Shown piece by piece: positions 44,771 through 53,767 of a stretch of 64,000 nt of DNA; the stretch's first letter is position 1, and each line of letters opens with the position of its first letter. The notes under the pieces are model-generated. The model ran no database searches. It was given only the letters and a program-made list of their open reading frames with translations, and was not told where the DNA came from. The stretch lies in assembly GCA_016844935.1 (NCBI GenBank), contig JAERTK010000306.1:1-64000 (forward strand), written 5' to 3'. A program made the translations under genes and the position numbers. This stretch comes from Desulfobacteraceae bacterium. GTDB lineage: Bacteria > Desulfobacterota > DSM-4660 > Desulfatiglandales > Desulfatiglandaceae.

Positions 44771-45673
44771 TTACTGACGTACCGCGCCCATGGTCATTCC
44801 CTGGACCAGGTACTTTTTCACCAGAAGCCCCAAAAACAGCATGGGGGTAATGAGAATGGTTCCGGCGGCCATGATGCCGCCCCACTCGATGCCCACCGTG
44901 CTGTGCAGCTCAGCCGTAGCCACGGGAAGGGTCTTGGCACCCTGCTGTCCGAAGACGCTGGCAAAGATGAAGTCATTCCACGAAAACACCAGACAGAGGA
45001 TCAGGGCCGCCACGATCCCGGGCATGGCCAGGGGAAGGATAACCTTGTAAAAGGCCTTGATGTTGGAACATCCGTCCACCTTGGCCGCTTCCTCCACTTC
45101 CACGGGGATATCCTCGAAAAAGCTCCTCATGAACCATACGGCAAAGGGGAGATCAAAGGTGGTATAGGCCAGAATGAGCCCCACCAGGTTTCGCCCACGG
45201 AGGGCTTCCAGAAGCCCCAGCCCGGTAAAGATGGAATAAAGCGGTACCATCACCGCCACAACCGGCGCCATACGGGTGGAGAGTATCCAGAAGGAAAGAT
45301 GCTGTTCCCCCTTGATTTTGCCCCGTGCCAGGCCGTAGGCGGCCAGGGCCCCGAAGGCCACGGAGATAACTGATGCGCTGCCGGCGGCAACGATACTGTT
45401 GACAATATAGGTCAGGAAATGTTCTTCCACAAACAGGTCGTGATAATGCCGAAAGGTGGGCGTGAAATTGAACATCTTATCGAAAGCCCCGGCCCAGTCG
45501 CCGATGTCCGGAATCTGAAAAGCGTCCCGGAGTTCCTTCAAGGAGGAGAGGACCATAATGAGCAGGGGGAGGGTGGTCCAGAGAAAAAAGGCGGCAATGG
45601 CCACATACATGAGGGTTCGCCAGAAGGCTCTCTTTCTCTTGGCCGCCCTACTGACCAGTTCGGCTTCAGCCAT
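44771..45673 (-). CDS. Sugar/polyol ABC importer permease, MalG type
   Basis: A 300-residue inner-membrane permease with six helices and the EAA loop (EVEEAAKVDGCSNIKAFYKVILPLA) that contacts the ATPase. Start 45673 is chosen for AGGAGG 9 bases upstream; it overlaps the preceding permease stop by 8 bp. An in-frame ATG at 45706 lies deeper in the upstream gene. Confidence 0.92.
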   Translation of the reverse strand: MAEAELVSRAAKRKRAFWRTLMYVAIAAFFLWTTLPLLIMVLSSLKELRDAFQIPDIGDWAGAFDKMFNFTPTFRHYHDLFVEEHFLTYIVNSIVAAGSASVISVAFGALAAYGLARGKIKGEQHLSFWILSTRMAPVVAVMVPLYSIFTGLGLLEALRGRNLVGLILAYTTFDLPFAVWFMRSFFEDIPVEVEEAAKVDGCSNIKAFYKVILPLAMPGIVAALILCLVFSWNDFIFASVFGQQGAKTLPVATAELHSTVGIEWGGIMAAGTILITPMLFLGLLVKKYLVQGMTMGAVRQ

Positions 45674-46658
45674 TGTTGCCCACCTCCTTCTTCTTGAACA
45701 CCACATTCACAAAGAACATGCCCATAATAATGGTAAAGAGCAGCAGGATAAACCCGATGGCCGCTCCCCGTCCGAACTCGAAATAGCGGAACGAAACATT
45801 ATAGAGGTAAAAAGGAAGGATCTTGGTGGTATCCGCAGGCCCTCCTTTCGTTAGCACGTAGATCAGATCAATCAAGCGGACGTTATCCATGAAGCGCACC
45901 ACAACGGCAATGACCAACACCCCTTTGATATTGGGCAGGGTCACCTCCAGAAACGTGCGAACGGGACCGGCCCCGTCAACACGGGCCGCTTCCAGCTGAT
46001 CCTGGGGCACCGCCTTGAGGCCCGCCAGAACGATGAGGATGATCAAAGGTGTCCACTCCCACACATCCGCCGCCACCACCGCCATAAATGCGGTAGACGG
46101 CATAAAGGGGAGCAGCCACGGCTTGGCATTGGCCAGAATGGTCTCCCCGCCCATGAGACCGGCGGATTTGAGAAACCAGTACCCCCAACCAAAGGAAACA
46201 TTATACAAAAACCGAAAGAGATATCCCACCACAATGGGGGCCACCATCATGGGCATTATGAAAATGACGATGAAGAAATTTTCGAATTTTGCGTTGTTGA
46301 TGAGCATGGCAACGCTCGTTCCCACAATCATTTCGATGGACAGGCAGAGAATAAAATACCAGATAAGGAGTTTGACACCATTTAAAAAGGGCTCATCATC
46401 CAGCAATCTTATGTAGTTATACAGGCCGATCCACACATCCTTCTCTCCGGGATCCATGGCGGTCTCTTTGAAACTCATGACCACCATCCATATAAACGGG
46501 TAGATGGTAATGACTGCCAAAACAATGATGGTGGGCAGCATGAGCCAGAAATGGAATGGGAGCATTCCTTTTATTTTGTTGAATAATCCTTGATTTGGGC
46601 CGGCTCCATGATACACGGGCAGAGGGGGGCTCAATGTCTCTTCTTTCGGCTGGGCCAT
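45666..46658 (-). CDS. Sugar/polyol ABC importer permease, MalF type
   Basis: A 330-residue permease with about six helices and an EAA-like loop (DQLEAARVDGAGPVRTFLEVTLP). The N-terminal helix (about 37-60) is preceded by a hydrophilic leader. The ATG at 46658 is taken as start; a TTG at 46667 is better spaced from AAGGA and could be used instead, adding three residues. Confidence 0.92.
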   Translation of the reverse strand: MAQPKEETLSPPLPVYHGAGPNQGLFNKIKGMLPFHFWLMLPTIIVLAVITIYPFIWMVVMSFKETAMDPGEKDVWIGLYNYIRLLDDEPFLNGVKLLIWYFILCLSIEMIVGTSVAMLINNAKFENFFIVIFIMPMMVAPIVVGYLFRFLYNVSFGWGYWFLKSAGLMGGETILANAKPWLLPFMPSTAFMAVVAADVWEWTPLIILIVLAGLKAVPQDQLEAARVDGAGPVRTFLEVTLPNIKGVLVIAVVVRFMDNVRLIDLIYVLTKGGPADTTKILPFYLYNVSFRYFEFGRGAAIGFILLLFTIIMGMFFVNVVFKKKEVGNNG

Positions 46659-46702
46659 AATAATCAATCTTTCCTTAGTTATTCCTTGTTCAGATTAGAT
46701 CC

Positions 46703-46740
46703 AGCCCGGCCGGAATACCGGGTAGCACCCCGGCCGGGCT
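46703..46740. repeat. GC-rich perfect hairpin between binding-protein and permease genes
   Basis: AGCCCGGCCGG (46703-46713) and CCGGCCGGGCT (46730-46740) form a perfect 11-bp stem with a 16-base loop and no downstream T-run. Such hairpins in sugar importer operons commonly protect the binding-protein mRNA or cause partial termination, giving an excess of binding protein over permease. Confidence 0.7.
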
Positions 46741-46751
46741 TTGAAAAGAGT

Positions 46752-48290
46752 TTACACGCGATAGAGACGATCGGTTTTCTTTTTTATTGCATCGCAGGAT
46801 TCTTTGGGAGACTTGAGGCCGCTGACGCATTTATGGATTTCCGAAGTCTGGATCTGGATGTACTCGTTAAACTTCACCACCTTGGGTCCCACCACGAACT
46901 GAGGTTTCCAGATACTCTTAAGAATCGGCCCGTAGGTGAGGGCATTGGGCATCAGGGGAACCTCATCGACCATGACCCCTTTTTCCATCTCCACCGGCTT
47001 GGCCAGTTTCTTCATGGGAGCCGTTTTCCGGTCAAAAGCCTTTTTCACATCGGGCATTTCAAAGACCGACTTCCGCGTTGGGGTGCCACCCACGTCCTTT
47101 AAAACCATGTACTGGGTATCATGGGACGTGGACCAGAGAGCGAAGAGGTAGGCCGCTTTCTGGAGATCTTTTTTGGCCCACCGGTTAATGGCAATACCGC
47201 CGATACCGCAGTTGGTACCGTTAACGGCTTTACCCTTGCCCACGATCCATTCAGGAGCGCCCGTGGGGCACAGGTCATAGACGGTGCGGCCGCCGGCTGC
47301 CTTGGACTGTCTCGGATCCTCAACCACCGCTGCAAACTCGCCGTACTGGGGCTGCATGGCTGCGAGTCCCGTAATGTAAGCGGTGTTGGCGCCAGACCAG
47401 TCATTGGTGAGGGAGTCGGGATGGGCGTATTTCATGAGTTCTTTGTAATTGCCCATGGTCATGACGGACTGTTCGTCCCCCCATTTGCAAGGTCCGGGCT
47501 GGTTGCTGCCGAAGTAATCGTCAAAATCCCATTCCAACCACATACCGTTGGCGTAGGAAACCCGCTGGTAGTCCAACTGCCCCCCCCATCCTTCACGGCC
47601 CTGAAGGGCGATACCGTATTTGACATCGGGGAATTTGGCTTTCTTGAAAAATTTACAGATATCCAAAACATCTTTCCAGGTGGTGTCTTTGGTATACACC
47701 AGGGGTTTTCCGTATTCAGCTTCAAAATTAGGGGAATATTTTTCAAAAAGGTCTTTGCGGTACATCATGACGGCCACGGCATTGTCGTACGGGTAGGCCG
47801 CAATCTTGGGGTCACCGAAAAATCGCCCCGTAATATCCAAAAAGCGATTGAGCCAAACATCGTTCCCCACGCCGTTGGGGACTTTTGGGAGGCTGGGATC
47901 TTTCTCGAAAGTGCGAAGATCAGAAGCATGTTTATAGAAGGGAGCGCCAATGGGTTTGTCCTGGGAATAGAAGCAGGCATAGGCCCCTTTCCTTCCCCTC
48001 ACATCAATACCCACCTTCTCGGCCACGATATCCAGATGCTCTTCAATGATCTCGATATCGATTCCGGTGAGATCCGTAAATCCTTTCACCTTACTTTTGA
48101 TGGCCGCTGTTGGCGGCGTGTCTTCAGACATAAAAACAATTTTAGAACCGGAAAACTGTTTCCATTTCTGATCGCTCCCTGCATGGGCCAGTTGAGCCTT
48201 TGAAAGCGGTGATTTCACAATCGTACCACCCACAAGCACCATACCACCAAGACCCATTTTCTTCAGTACCTCACGACGCGTCAAGTCCAT
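46752..48290 (-). CDS. Extracellular solute-binding protein of sugar/polyol importer
   Basis: A 512-residue family-1-type binding protein. The N-terminus has TRREVLKKMGLGG and a hydrophobic core, which looks like a Tat signal. The size, larger than maltose-binding protein, matches binding proteins of polyol or oligosaccharide importers. ATG at 48290 follows AGGAGGGTAC with better spacing than the GTG at 48293. It is the first gene of a seven-gene operon (binding protein, two permeases, ATPase, two kinases, nitrilase) from promoter B. Confidence 0.92.
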   Translation of the reverse strand: MDLTRREVLKKMGLGGMVLVGGTIVKSPLSKAQLAHAGSDQKWKQFSGSKIVFMSEDTPPTAAIKSKVKGFTDLTGIDIEIIEEHLDIVAEKVGIDVRGRKGAYACFYSQDKPIGAPFYKHASDLRTFEKDPSLPKVPNGVGNDVWLNRFLDITGRFFGDPKIAAYPYDNAVAVMMYRKDLFEKYSPNFEAEYGKPLVYTKDTTWKDVLDICKFFKKAKFPDVKYGIALQGREGWGGQLDYQRVSYANGMWLEWDFDDYFGSNQPGPCKWGDEQSVMTMGNYKELMKYAHPDSLTNDWSGANTAYITGLAAMQPQYGEFAAVVEDPRQSKAAGGRTVYDLCPTGAPEWIVGKGKAVNGTNCGIGGIAINRWAKKDLQKAAYLFALWSTSHDTQYMVLKDVGGTPTRKSVFEMPDVKKAFDRKTAPMKKLAKPVEMEKGVMVDEVPLMPNALTYGPILKSIWKPQFVVGPKVVKFNEYIQIQTSEIHKCVSGLKSPKESCDAIKKKTDRLYRV

Positions 48291-48445
48291 CACGTACCCT
48301 CCTTTTCTCTTAGGTTAAAGGTTTTACAATGACAAACAAACTTCCCGAAACATCAACCGGGTTCATCCACGCTACAGAAGAACAAATCTAACAACCATTT
48401 CTTCCACCTCTCCCCTCTAAACGGGGTTGCTTTTTTTACAATGTA

Positions 48446-48474
48446 GCAATATTATACTGTTGTAAGGTTGTCAA
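48446..48474 (-). promoter_or_regulatory. Sigma-70 promoter B of the importer operon with GntR-type core
   Basis: Minus-strand TTGACA (48474-48469), 17-base spacer, TATTGC (48451-48446). The plus-strand core GCAATATTAT (48446-48455) covers the -10 box. It is about 155 bases upstream of the binding-protein gene, within a 340-bp gap that otherwise holds only AT-rich DNA. Confidence 0.7.
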
Positions 48475-48630
48475 GCAAGGACTCACTTCTCTGACCAAAA
48501 AAAGTAAGTAACCCTGGCGAACAGGAAGCCCTTGTATGTCAATGGGATTTGTCACACAAGCCCCCGAATAACGTTTTGAGGGGAACCATATCAGTCATTT
48601 AAAAACTATCATTTTCTTGGAGAAAAAACC

Positions 48631-49065
48631 ATGATAAACAGTTTCTTGCATGTGGGCGTGGGGGTTCGAGATATTGAAGAATCGGCTCGATTTTACACGG
48701 AAGTCATGGGAATGAAGGAAGAATACCGCTCCCACAATGAAGGAGAGAAGATCAGCCGTATTGTTGGTGTGGAAAACGCAGATCTTGACGTGTGCATGTT
48801 GATCAAAGACAGCGTGAGAGTGGAATTGCTGGCCTACAAAAGCGCCAAAACCCATGAGGCGCAATCCCACATAAATCAGGATGCCATCGGCTTGACGCAC
48901 CTGGCTTTCCTGGTGGACGATGTGGAGAAGGAATATGAAAGGATCAAGGCGTTGGGGTACCAATTTAACGCACCCCCCATGATCGCCAGGGAAAACGGGC
49001 CGAAAATCACCTATTTCAGAGGCCCGGACAACGTCATCATCGAAATTTATCAGAAGATGGGTTAG
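48631..49065 (+). CDS. VOC-family (glyoxalase/epimerase-like) protein
   Basis: A 144-residue metalloprotein-type fold of two beta-alpha-beta-beta-beta modules: FLHVGVGVRDIEESARFYTEVMGM and GLTHLAFLVDDVEKEYERI. Likely metal ligands: His7, Glu near 65 (RVELLAY), His near 90 (LTHLAF) and a C-terminal Glu (IIEIYQK). Members include glyoxalase I, methylmalonyl-CoA epimerase and dioxygenases; which one cannot be decided. Its stop overlaps the convergent regulator gene by 4 bp. Confidence 0.85.
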   Translation: MINSFLHVGVGVRDIEESARFYTEVMGMKEEYRSHNEGEKISRIVGVENADLDVCMLIKDSVRVELLAYKSAKTHEAQSHINQDAIGLTHLAFLVDDVEKEYERIKALGYQFNAPPMIARENGPKITYFRGPDNVIIEIYQKMG

Positions 49066-49790
49066 TCGATAATCGCTTCAAATGCCAAGTCATACTTGTC
49101 GCTCCGGTAGAGGGACTCCTCGCATTCTATGGCCTGGCCGTTTTCAAGATAGGTGGTTCCTTTTATGAGGAAAACAGGGGCCTGATCCTCAAGCCCCAGC
49201 AGGGACGCCGCATGACCTGCGATTTTCGCTATGCGAAGGTTTTGGGAATGCCTGAAAGGCTTGCATCCGTAAACCGTCTCAAAAACCTTCCACAATGAAG
49301 CGGCAAGTCCTTCCTTCTGGATCCCCGGGCATAGATCCGTGCGAATGTACCGGGTTTCCAACATCATGGGAACATCATTGGCCATACGCAATCTTTCCAG
49401 CTTTACGACCTTGTCACCCTTTTTAAGCCCCATTCGCTCCCTTGCAAAGACATTGACTGAAACCACTTTTTTGCTCAAAACCTCTGTTGAGGGAACGAGC
49501 CCCATTTCCTTCATGTTCTGGGTAAAGCCCAAGACTTTTCTCAAATCCCGCTTTACCTTGCCCATGCGCACAAAGGTGCCTTTCCCCGCCTTTCTTTCAA
49601 GCAAATTTTCATGGACAAGATCGTTTAAAGCGCGTCGTATGGTTGTGGATGAGATATCGTATCGTTCACTGAATTCCCGTTCTGAAGGGAGAAGATCACC
49701 TTCTTTGAATTCCCCTTTCAGGATCTTTTTCTTGAGGTCTTCCTTCAGCTGATAGTAAAGGGGAACTTTGGATTGTTGATCAATCACCAT
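49062..49790 (-). CDS. GntR/HutC-family transcriptional regulator
   Basis: A 242-residue regulator with an N-terminal winged helix (about residues 8-75, including LLPSEREFSERYDISSTTIRRAL) and a C-terminal UTRA ligand-binding domain (about 95-240, TRYIRTDLCPG, VFLIKGTTYLENG). UTRA regulators usually bind a sugar phosphate or related catabolite. GGGAGAAACAG precedes the start. Located between the importer and the dehydrogenase operons, it probably controls both through the core GYAATATTRT that also covers its own promoter. Confidence 0.92.
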   Translation of the reverse strand: MVIDQQSKVPLYYQLKEDLKKKILKGEFKEGDLLPSEREFSERYDISSTTIRRALNDLVHENLLERKAGKGTFVRMGKVKRDLRKVLGFTQNMKEMGLVPSTEVLSKKVVSVNVFARERMGLKKGDKVVKLERLRMANDVPMMLETRYIRTDLCPGIQKEGLAASLWKVFETVYGCKPFRHSQNLRIAKIAGHAASLLGLEDQAPVFLIKGTTYLENGQAIECEESLYRSDKYDLAFEAIID

Positions 49791-49873
49791 CTGTTTCTCC
49801 CGCTCTCCGGAACTGGGAATAGACTAAGTGAGGTCCGCTCTTATACCTTGTTGTTGAATCTGAACTTGAGTGC

Positions 49874-49902
49874 GTAATATTATTATAATCGCCCGTTGTC
49901 AA
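49874..49902 (-). promoter_or_regulatory. Sigma-70 promoter C of the GntR regulator gene
   Basis: Minus-strand TTGACA (49902-49897), 17-base spacer, TATTAC (49879-49874). The core GTAATATTAT (49874-49883) covers the -10 box, which suggests autoregulation. Confidence 0.65.
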
Positions 49903-50112
49903 GATAAAATATACTGATCAAATGTTGACAATCCCTCAGAAAACAAAACGCATCCCCCCCAAAAGCAAGGCGCGAAAATCATATCAGGCTCATGGACGGT
50001 ATCCCGCCTGAAGAATAGAGAAATCAAGGCCTTCCCTTTTTTCTCCTGCCCGAATCCCTAAATATTTTTCGAAAGGGACAATGGGTTCTAATGGAGCAAT
50101 CCCCTTTTTTTC

Positions 50113-50142
50113 TTGACCGATACAGTAACATTGCAATATTGT
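50113..50142 (+). promoter_or_regulatory. Sigma-70 promoter D of the dehydrogenase/aldolase operon
   Basis: TTGACC (50113-50118), 18-base spacer, TATTGT (50137-50142), with the core GCAATATTGT (50133-50142). It lies 142 bases upstream of the E1 alpha start. The remaining 494-bp gap (49791-50284) shows no gene. Confidence 0.65.
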
Positions 50143-50284
50143 ACTAAGAACATATCAGAATATATGGAATAGTAAGGTTTGAATTTTAGCGGGGAAAATG
50201 ACCAAACGGTTTTGATACGTCCTTTAAGAACAGTCTATTTGGGTTATCCTGCCGGAGGGAAACCAATTCGTGAGGAGGGAAATA

Positions 50285-51283
50285 ATGAGTAAAAAATCAC
50301 CACAAAAAGAGGCGGAAAAAGGGAATGACACCACCAAGGATGTCAGCCCGGAGATCCTTTTCGAAATGTATCGAAACGCGTATGCAACCCGCCAGTTTGA
50401 ATTGAGGTGCATGGACCTTTATCGCCAGGGACTCATACGGGGCTACCTCCATCCCTATCTTGGGGAAGAAGCCATTGCCGCCGGCGCCTGCGCGGCCATC
50501 GGTCGGGAAGATTATATTGTAAGCACTCATCGTGGTCACGGTCATTGTATCAGTAAAGGCGCTGATTTCAAAAAAATGGTCTCTGAAATTATGGGAAGGG
50601 AAACCGGTTACTGCAAAGGCCGTGGCGGATCCATGCACATTTCCAGCAAAGAAGACAATAACCTTGGGGCAAACGGCATTGTCGGGGCGGGGATCCCCAT
50701 CGCCACGGGCGCTGCCATGGGGATCAAGGTCAAAAAGGAGAAGAAAGTTGTTGTGGGTTTTTTCAGTGACGGCGCCGCCAATCAGGGCGTTTTCGGTGAA
50801 TCCATGAATTTTGCCGCAACCTTTAATCTGCCGGTCATTTTCATGCTGGAAAACAACCACTATGCTGTTTCCACACCGGTGGAATGTTCTTTTGGAAATT
50901 GCGATCTGGCCTGCAAGGGACCCGCTTTTGGCATGCCGGGTGTCTGTGTGGAAGGAAACGACGCTGTGGAAGTATATCTTGCAACCAAAAGCGCTGCGGA
51001 AAGGGCTCTTAACGGAGAAGGGCCCACCCTCATTGAAGCCAAAACCTACCGGCACGGCGGTCACCATATCAATGACCCCGGTCTATACATGGATCAGGAA
51101 ATCCTTTCACAATGGAAAGCAAAAGATCCCCTTGACATCCTGAAAAAGAAAATCAAAGACAAGAAAAAATTGAAAACCGTAGAAGAAAAAGTCGAGCGGG
51201 AACTGGACGAAGCTGTGGAATTCGCCAAGAACAGTCCACAACCATCGGTGGATGAATTTCTGGCAAGTATTCCCAATTTCTGA
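50285..51283 (+). CDS. 2-oxoacid/acetoin dehydrogenase E1 alpha subunit
   Basis: A 332-residue thiamine-diphosphate enzyme subunit. The TPP motif is seen as SDGAANQGVFGESMN ... LENN; RGHGHCISKGAD and GRGGSMHI are typical of the family. It decarboxylates a 2-oxoacid or cleaves acetoin with the beta subunit. Start 50285 is set by GAGGAGGGAAATA; an in-frame GTG at 50270 is less likely. Gene order E1alpha-E1beta-E2 without E3 resembles both aco and pdh operons and the substrate cannot be settled. Confidence 0.9.
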   Translation: MSKKSPQKEAEKGNDTTKDVSPEILFEMYRNAYATRQFELRCMDLYRQGLIRGYLHPYLGEEAIAAGACAAIGREDYIVSTHRGHGHCISKGADFKKMVSEIMGRETGYCKGRGGSMHISSKEDNNLGANGIVGAGIPIATGAAMGIKVKKEKKVVVGFFSDGAANQGVFGESMNFAATFNLPVIFMLENNHYAVSTPVECSFGNCDLACKGPAFGMPGVCVEGNDAVEVYLATKSAAERALNGEGPTLIEAKTYRHGGHHINDPGLYMDQEILSQWKAKDPLDILKKKIKDKKKLKTVEEKVERELDEAVEFAKNSPQPSVDEFLASIPNF

Positions 51284-51311
51284 TGAAAACGACCAATGAA
51301 GGAGTTGCAAA

Positions 51312-52283
51312 ATGGCTGAAATGATGTATCGGGAGGCTTTGAACAGGGCCCTTTTTGAAGAGATGAGAAGAGACCCCACTGTGTTTGTCCTGGGAGAAAA
51401 TATTGGTATGCGTGGCGGAAGCTACCAGGTCACAGTAGGGCTGATGAAGGAATTCGGTGCCGAGCGGGTGATCGATACCCCGCTGGCCGAGGCCACTTTT
51501 ACAGGTGCTGCGGTGGGAGCGGCCCTTGCCGGCACCAGACCCATTGTAGATATCCTTTTTGTTGATTTTACAACGCTTCCAATGGATGCCATCGTTAATC
51601 AGGCGGCCAAGTATGAATTCATGTCGGGCGGACAGGGACACGTCCCAATGGTTTTGAGAACCCAAGGGGGCGCAGGAAATGGTCTTGCAGCACAGCATTC
51701 CCAGAGCCTGGAGGCCTTTTTCTACCATATTCCGGGGCTCAAGCTGGTGATGCCTTCCACACCCCACGACGCTTACGGGCTGCTGGTAAGTTCCATACGG
51801 GACAACCAACCCACCATATTTCTGGAGCACAAGCTGCTGTACATGACCAAGGGGGATGTTCCCGACGAAGCGTTTAATGTTCCTTTGGGTAAAGCGGATG
51901 TCAAAAAAGAGGGTGAGGACATAACGCTCATCACTTATTCCTACATGACGCTTAAGTGTCTGGAGGCCGCAGAACTGCTGGAAAAAGAGGGGATCAGCGT
52001 CGAGGTACTGGATCTGAGAACCCTGAAACCCCTGGATCAGGAAGCCATCCTGTCTTCTGCCCGAAAAACGGGAAACGTGATCATTGTCCATGAGGCCTGC
52101 AAAAGGGGCGGGGTCGGCGGCGATATGGCAGCCATGATCATGGAAGAAGCCTATGACGATCTGGACGGACCCGTTACAAGGGTCTGTGGAAGGGATACAT
52201 CGATCCCCTACAACCTGGAGCTTGAAAAGGTCTGTATTCCCACAGTGGAAGATATTATTGAAGCAGTGATCAAAATCACCTAA
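51312..52283 (+). CDS. 2-oxoacid/acetoin dehydrogenase E1 beta subunit
   Basis: A 323-residue beta subunit of the TPP-dependent E1 heterotetramer (FVLGENIGMRGGSYQVT, DTPLAEATFTGAAVGAA, RTQGGAGNGLAAQHSQSLEA). GAAGGAG precedes the start, 28 bp after E1 alpha. Family assignment is certain; acetoin versus pyruvate specificity is open. Confidence 0.92.
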   Translation: MAEMMYREALNRALFEEMRRDPTVFVLGENIGMRGGSYQVTVGLMKEFGAERVIDTPLAEATFTGAAVGAALAGTRPIVDILFVDFTTLPMDAIVNQAAKYEFMSGGQGHVPMVLRTQGGAGNGLAAQHSQSLEAFFYHIPGLKLVMPSTPHDAYGLLVSSIRDNQPTIFLEHKLLYMTKGDVPDEAFNVPLGKADVKKEGEDITLITYSYMTLKCLEAAELLEKEGISVEVLDLRTLKPLDQEAILSSARKTGNVIIVHEACKRGGVGGDMAAMIMEEAYDDLDGPVTRVCGRDTSIPYNLELEKVCIPTVEDIIEAVIKIT

Positions 52284-52304
52284 ATTTAAGGACAAACACA
52301 TACC

Positions 52305-53669
52305 ATGGCGATAAAGATTATGATGCCCCAGGCGGGGCAGGATATTACGGAAGGCAGGGTTGTCAAATGGCTGAAAGCAGAAGGGGACACGGTTAAAGAA
52401 GGGGAACCCGTCTGTGAGGTGGAAACCGAAAAGGTTGTATTTGAGGTAGAGTCTCCAGCCGATGGAATCCTTCTGAAAATCGTTGTTCCGGACGGGGAAA
52501 AAGCTGAAATTTTCTCCGCCATCGGCATCGTGGGAGCGGCAGGGGAAAAGGTCGATCTCAAGGAATTTCTCAAAGAGGAGGTGAAAGAGGAAAAAGGGAT
52601 TGATGTTTCCGATATTCGAAAAAAACTGGCCAAAAAAGAAGAAGGGCGTGGTGGCAAAATCAAAATCTCCGGCAGGGCCAGAAAACTGGCCAAAAAGATG
52701 GGGGTTGATCCAGTCGCCATTGAAGGAAGCGGCCCTGGCGGCCGCATCGTCGAAAAGGATATCATGGCAGCGGCCGAATCGGATACGGACACTTCGGTCA
52801 AGATTTCCCCCGTGGCCCGGAAAATGGCGGAAGAGCATCATATTGATATCCAAAAACTAAAAGGGTCAGGCCCTGGCGGCCGCATTGTGAAAGAGGATGT
52901 TCAACAGGCCATTGACGGTGCAACAGGCAAAGGGGCACCGGCTGGGAAACCCGGCAAAACGGGTCCAAAAGAAGTCCGGGAAGTGGTGCCCATCCGCGGG
53001 GTCAGGCAGGTCATCTTTGAAAGGATGCACCAGAGCCTCCAGCAGTCCGCCCAATTGACCATTACCAGCGAAGTGGACGCAATGGAATTGGTCCGTTTTC
53101 GAACGTTTTTGGGGGAGGGTCCTGAGGATGAGCGCTTCAAGGTCTCTTACAATGCAATCCTGTTGAAAATGCTGGCAAAAACCCTCAAAGCCCAGCCGAG
53201 AATGAATGCCTCCGTCGTGGAGAATGAAATCTGGGAGTGGGAATCGGTCAATCTGGGCGTGGCGGTAGACATTGAAGAAGGGCTGCTGGTCCCCGTGATT
53301 CGTGATGCCAATCTGAAAAGCGTGGTCGCCATTCAAAATGAGCTGAACGACCTGGCAACCCGGGCCAAATCTAAAAAACTGGTTCCCGATGACCTCCAGG
53401 GAGGCACTTTCACTCTGACCAACCTGGGGTTTCTGGATGTGGACGCTTTCACGCCCATTGTCAATCCGCCTGAAAGTGGCATCCTGGGTGTGGGCAGGAT
53501 CGTTGAAAAACCAGTGGTGGAAAAAGGCGAGATTACCATCAGGAAAAGAATGGTTCTGAGCCTGACCTTTGATCACCGGATCATCGACGGTGCGGACGGG
53601 GGCCGTTTTCTGAAAAAGCTAAAGACTTATATTGAAAACCCGTATATCCTCATGGCCGTTGGAAATTGA
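52305..53669 (+). CDS. Dihydrolipoamide acyltransferase E2 with two E3-binding domains
   Basis: A 454-residue E2. Order: a lipoyl domain (about 1-80, lipoyl Lys in ETEKVVFEV), then two tandem peripheral-subunit-binding domains (about residues 122-157, ending GPGGRIVEKDIMAA, and 165-205, ending GPGGRIVKEDVQQAI), then the catalytic domain with the active-site DHRIIDGADG near the C-terminus. Two binding domains in one chain is uncommon. The ribosome site is weak (AAGGAC, 12 bases away), so translation may depend on coupling to E1 beta. Confidence 0.92.
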   Translation: MAIKIMMPQAGQDITEGRVVKWLKAEGDTVKEGEPVCEVETEKVVFEVESPADGILLKIVVPDGEKAEIFSAIGIVGAAGEKVDLKEFLKEEVKEEKGIDVSDIRKKLAKKEEGRGGKIKISGRARKLAKKMGVDPVAIEGSGPGGRIVEKDIMAAAESDTDTSVKISPVARKMAEEHHIDIQKLKGSGPGGRIVKEDVQQAIDGATGKGAPAGKPGKTGPKEVREVVPIRGVRQVIFERMHQSLQQSAQLTITSEVDAMELVRFRTFLGEGPEDERFKVSYNAILLKMLAKTLKAQPRMNASVVENEIWEWESVNLGVAVDIEEGLLVPVIRDANLKSVVAIQNELNDLATRAKSKKLVPDDLQGGTFTLTNLGFLDVDAFTPIVNPPESGILGVGRIVEKPVVEKGEITIRKRMVLSLTFDHRIIDGADGGRFLKKLKTYIENPYILMAVGN

Positions 53670-53706
53670 TTTTCCAATTATGGGCCTTTTTTTGAATTAC
53701 CGGTTG

Positions 53707-53728
53707 CTTCAGTGGAAATCCACTGAAG
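53707..53728. terminator. Hairpin after the E2 gene
   Basis: CTTCAGTGGA and TCCACTGAAG form a perfect 10-bp stem with a two-base loop, 37 bases after the E2 stop. There is no immediate T-run, so it may be an attenuator or mRNA end stabiliser. TTGCTTCAGTGG recurs at about 53834. Confidence 0.45.
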
Positions 53729-53767
53729 ACCGGTGTTGCAGTTTTCTTTACTGGTGAATCAGGCGGG

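Noticed and set aside
51153-52853. A 566-codon minus-strand open frame opposite E1 beta and E2
   Set aside because: The plus strand encodes unmistakable E1 beta and E2 motifs; the antisense product is Phe/His-rich with no recognisable domain or ribosome site.
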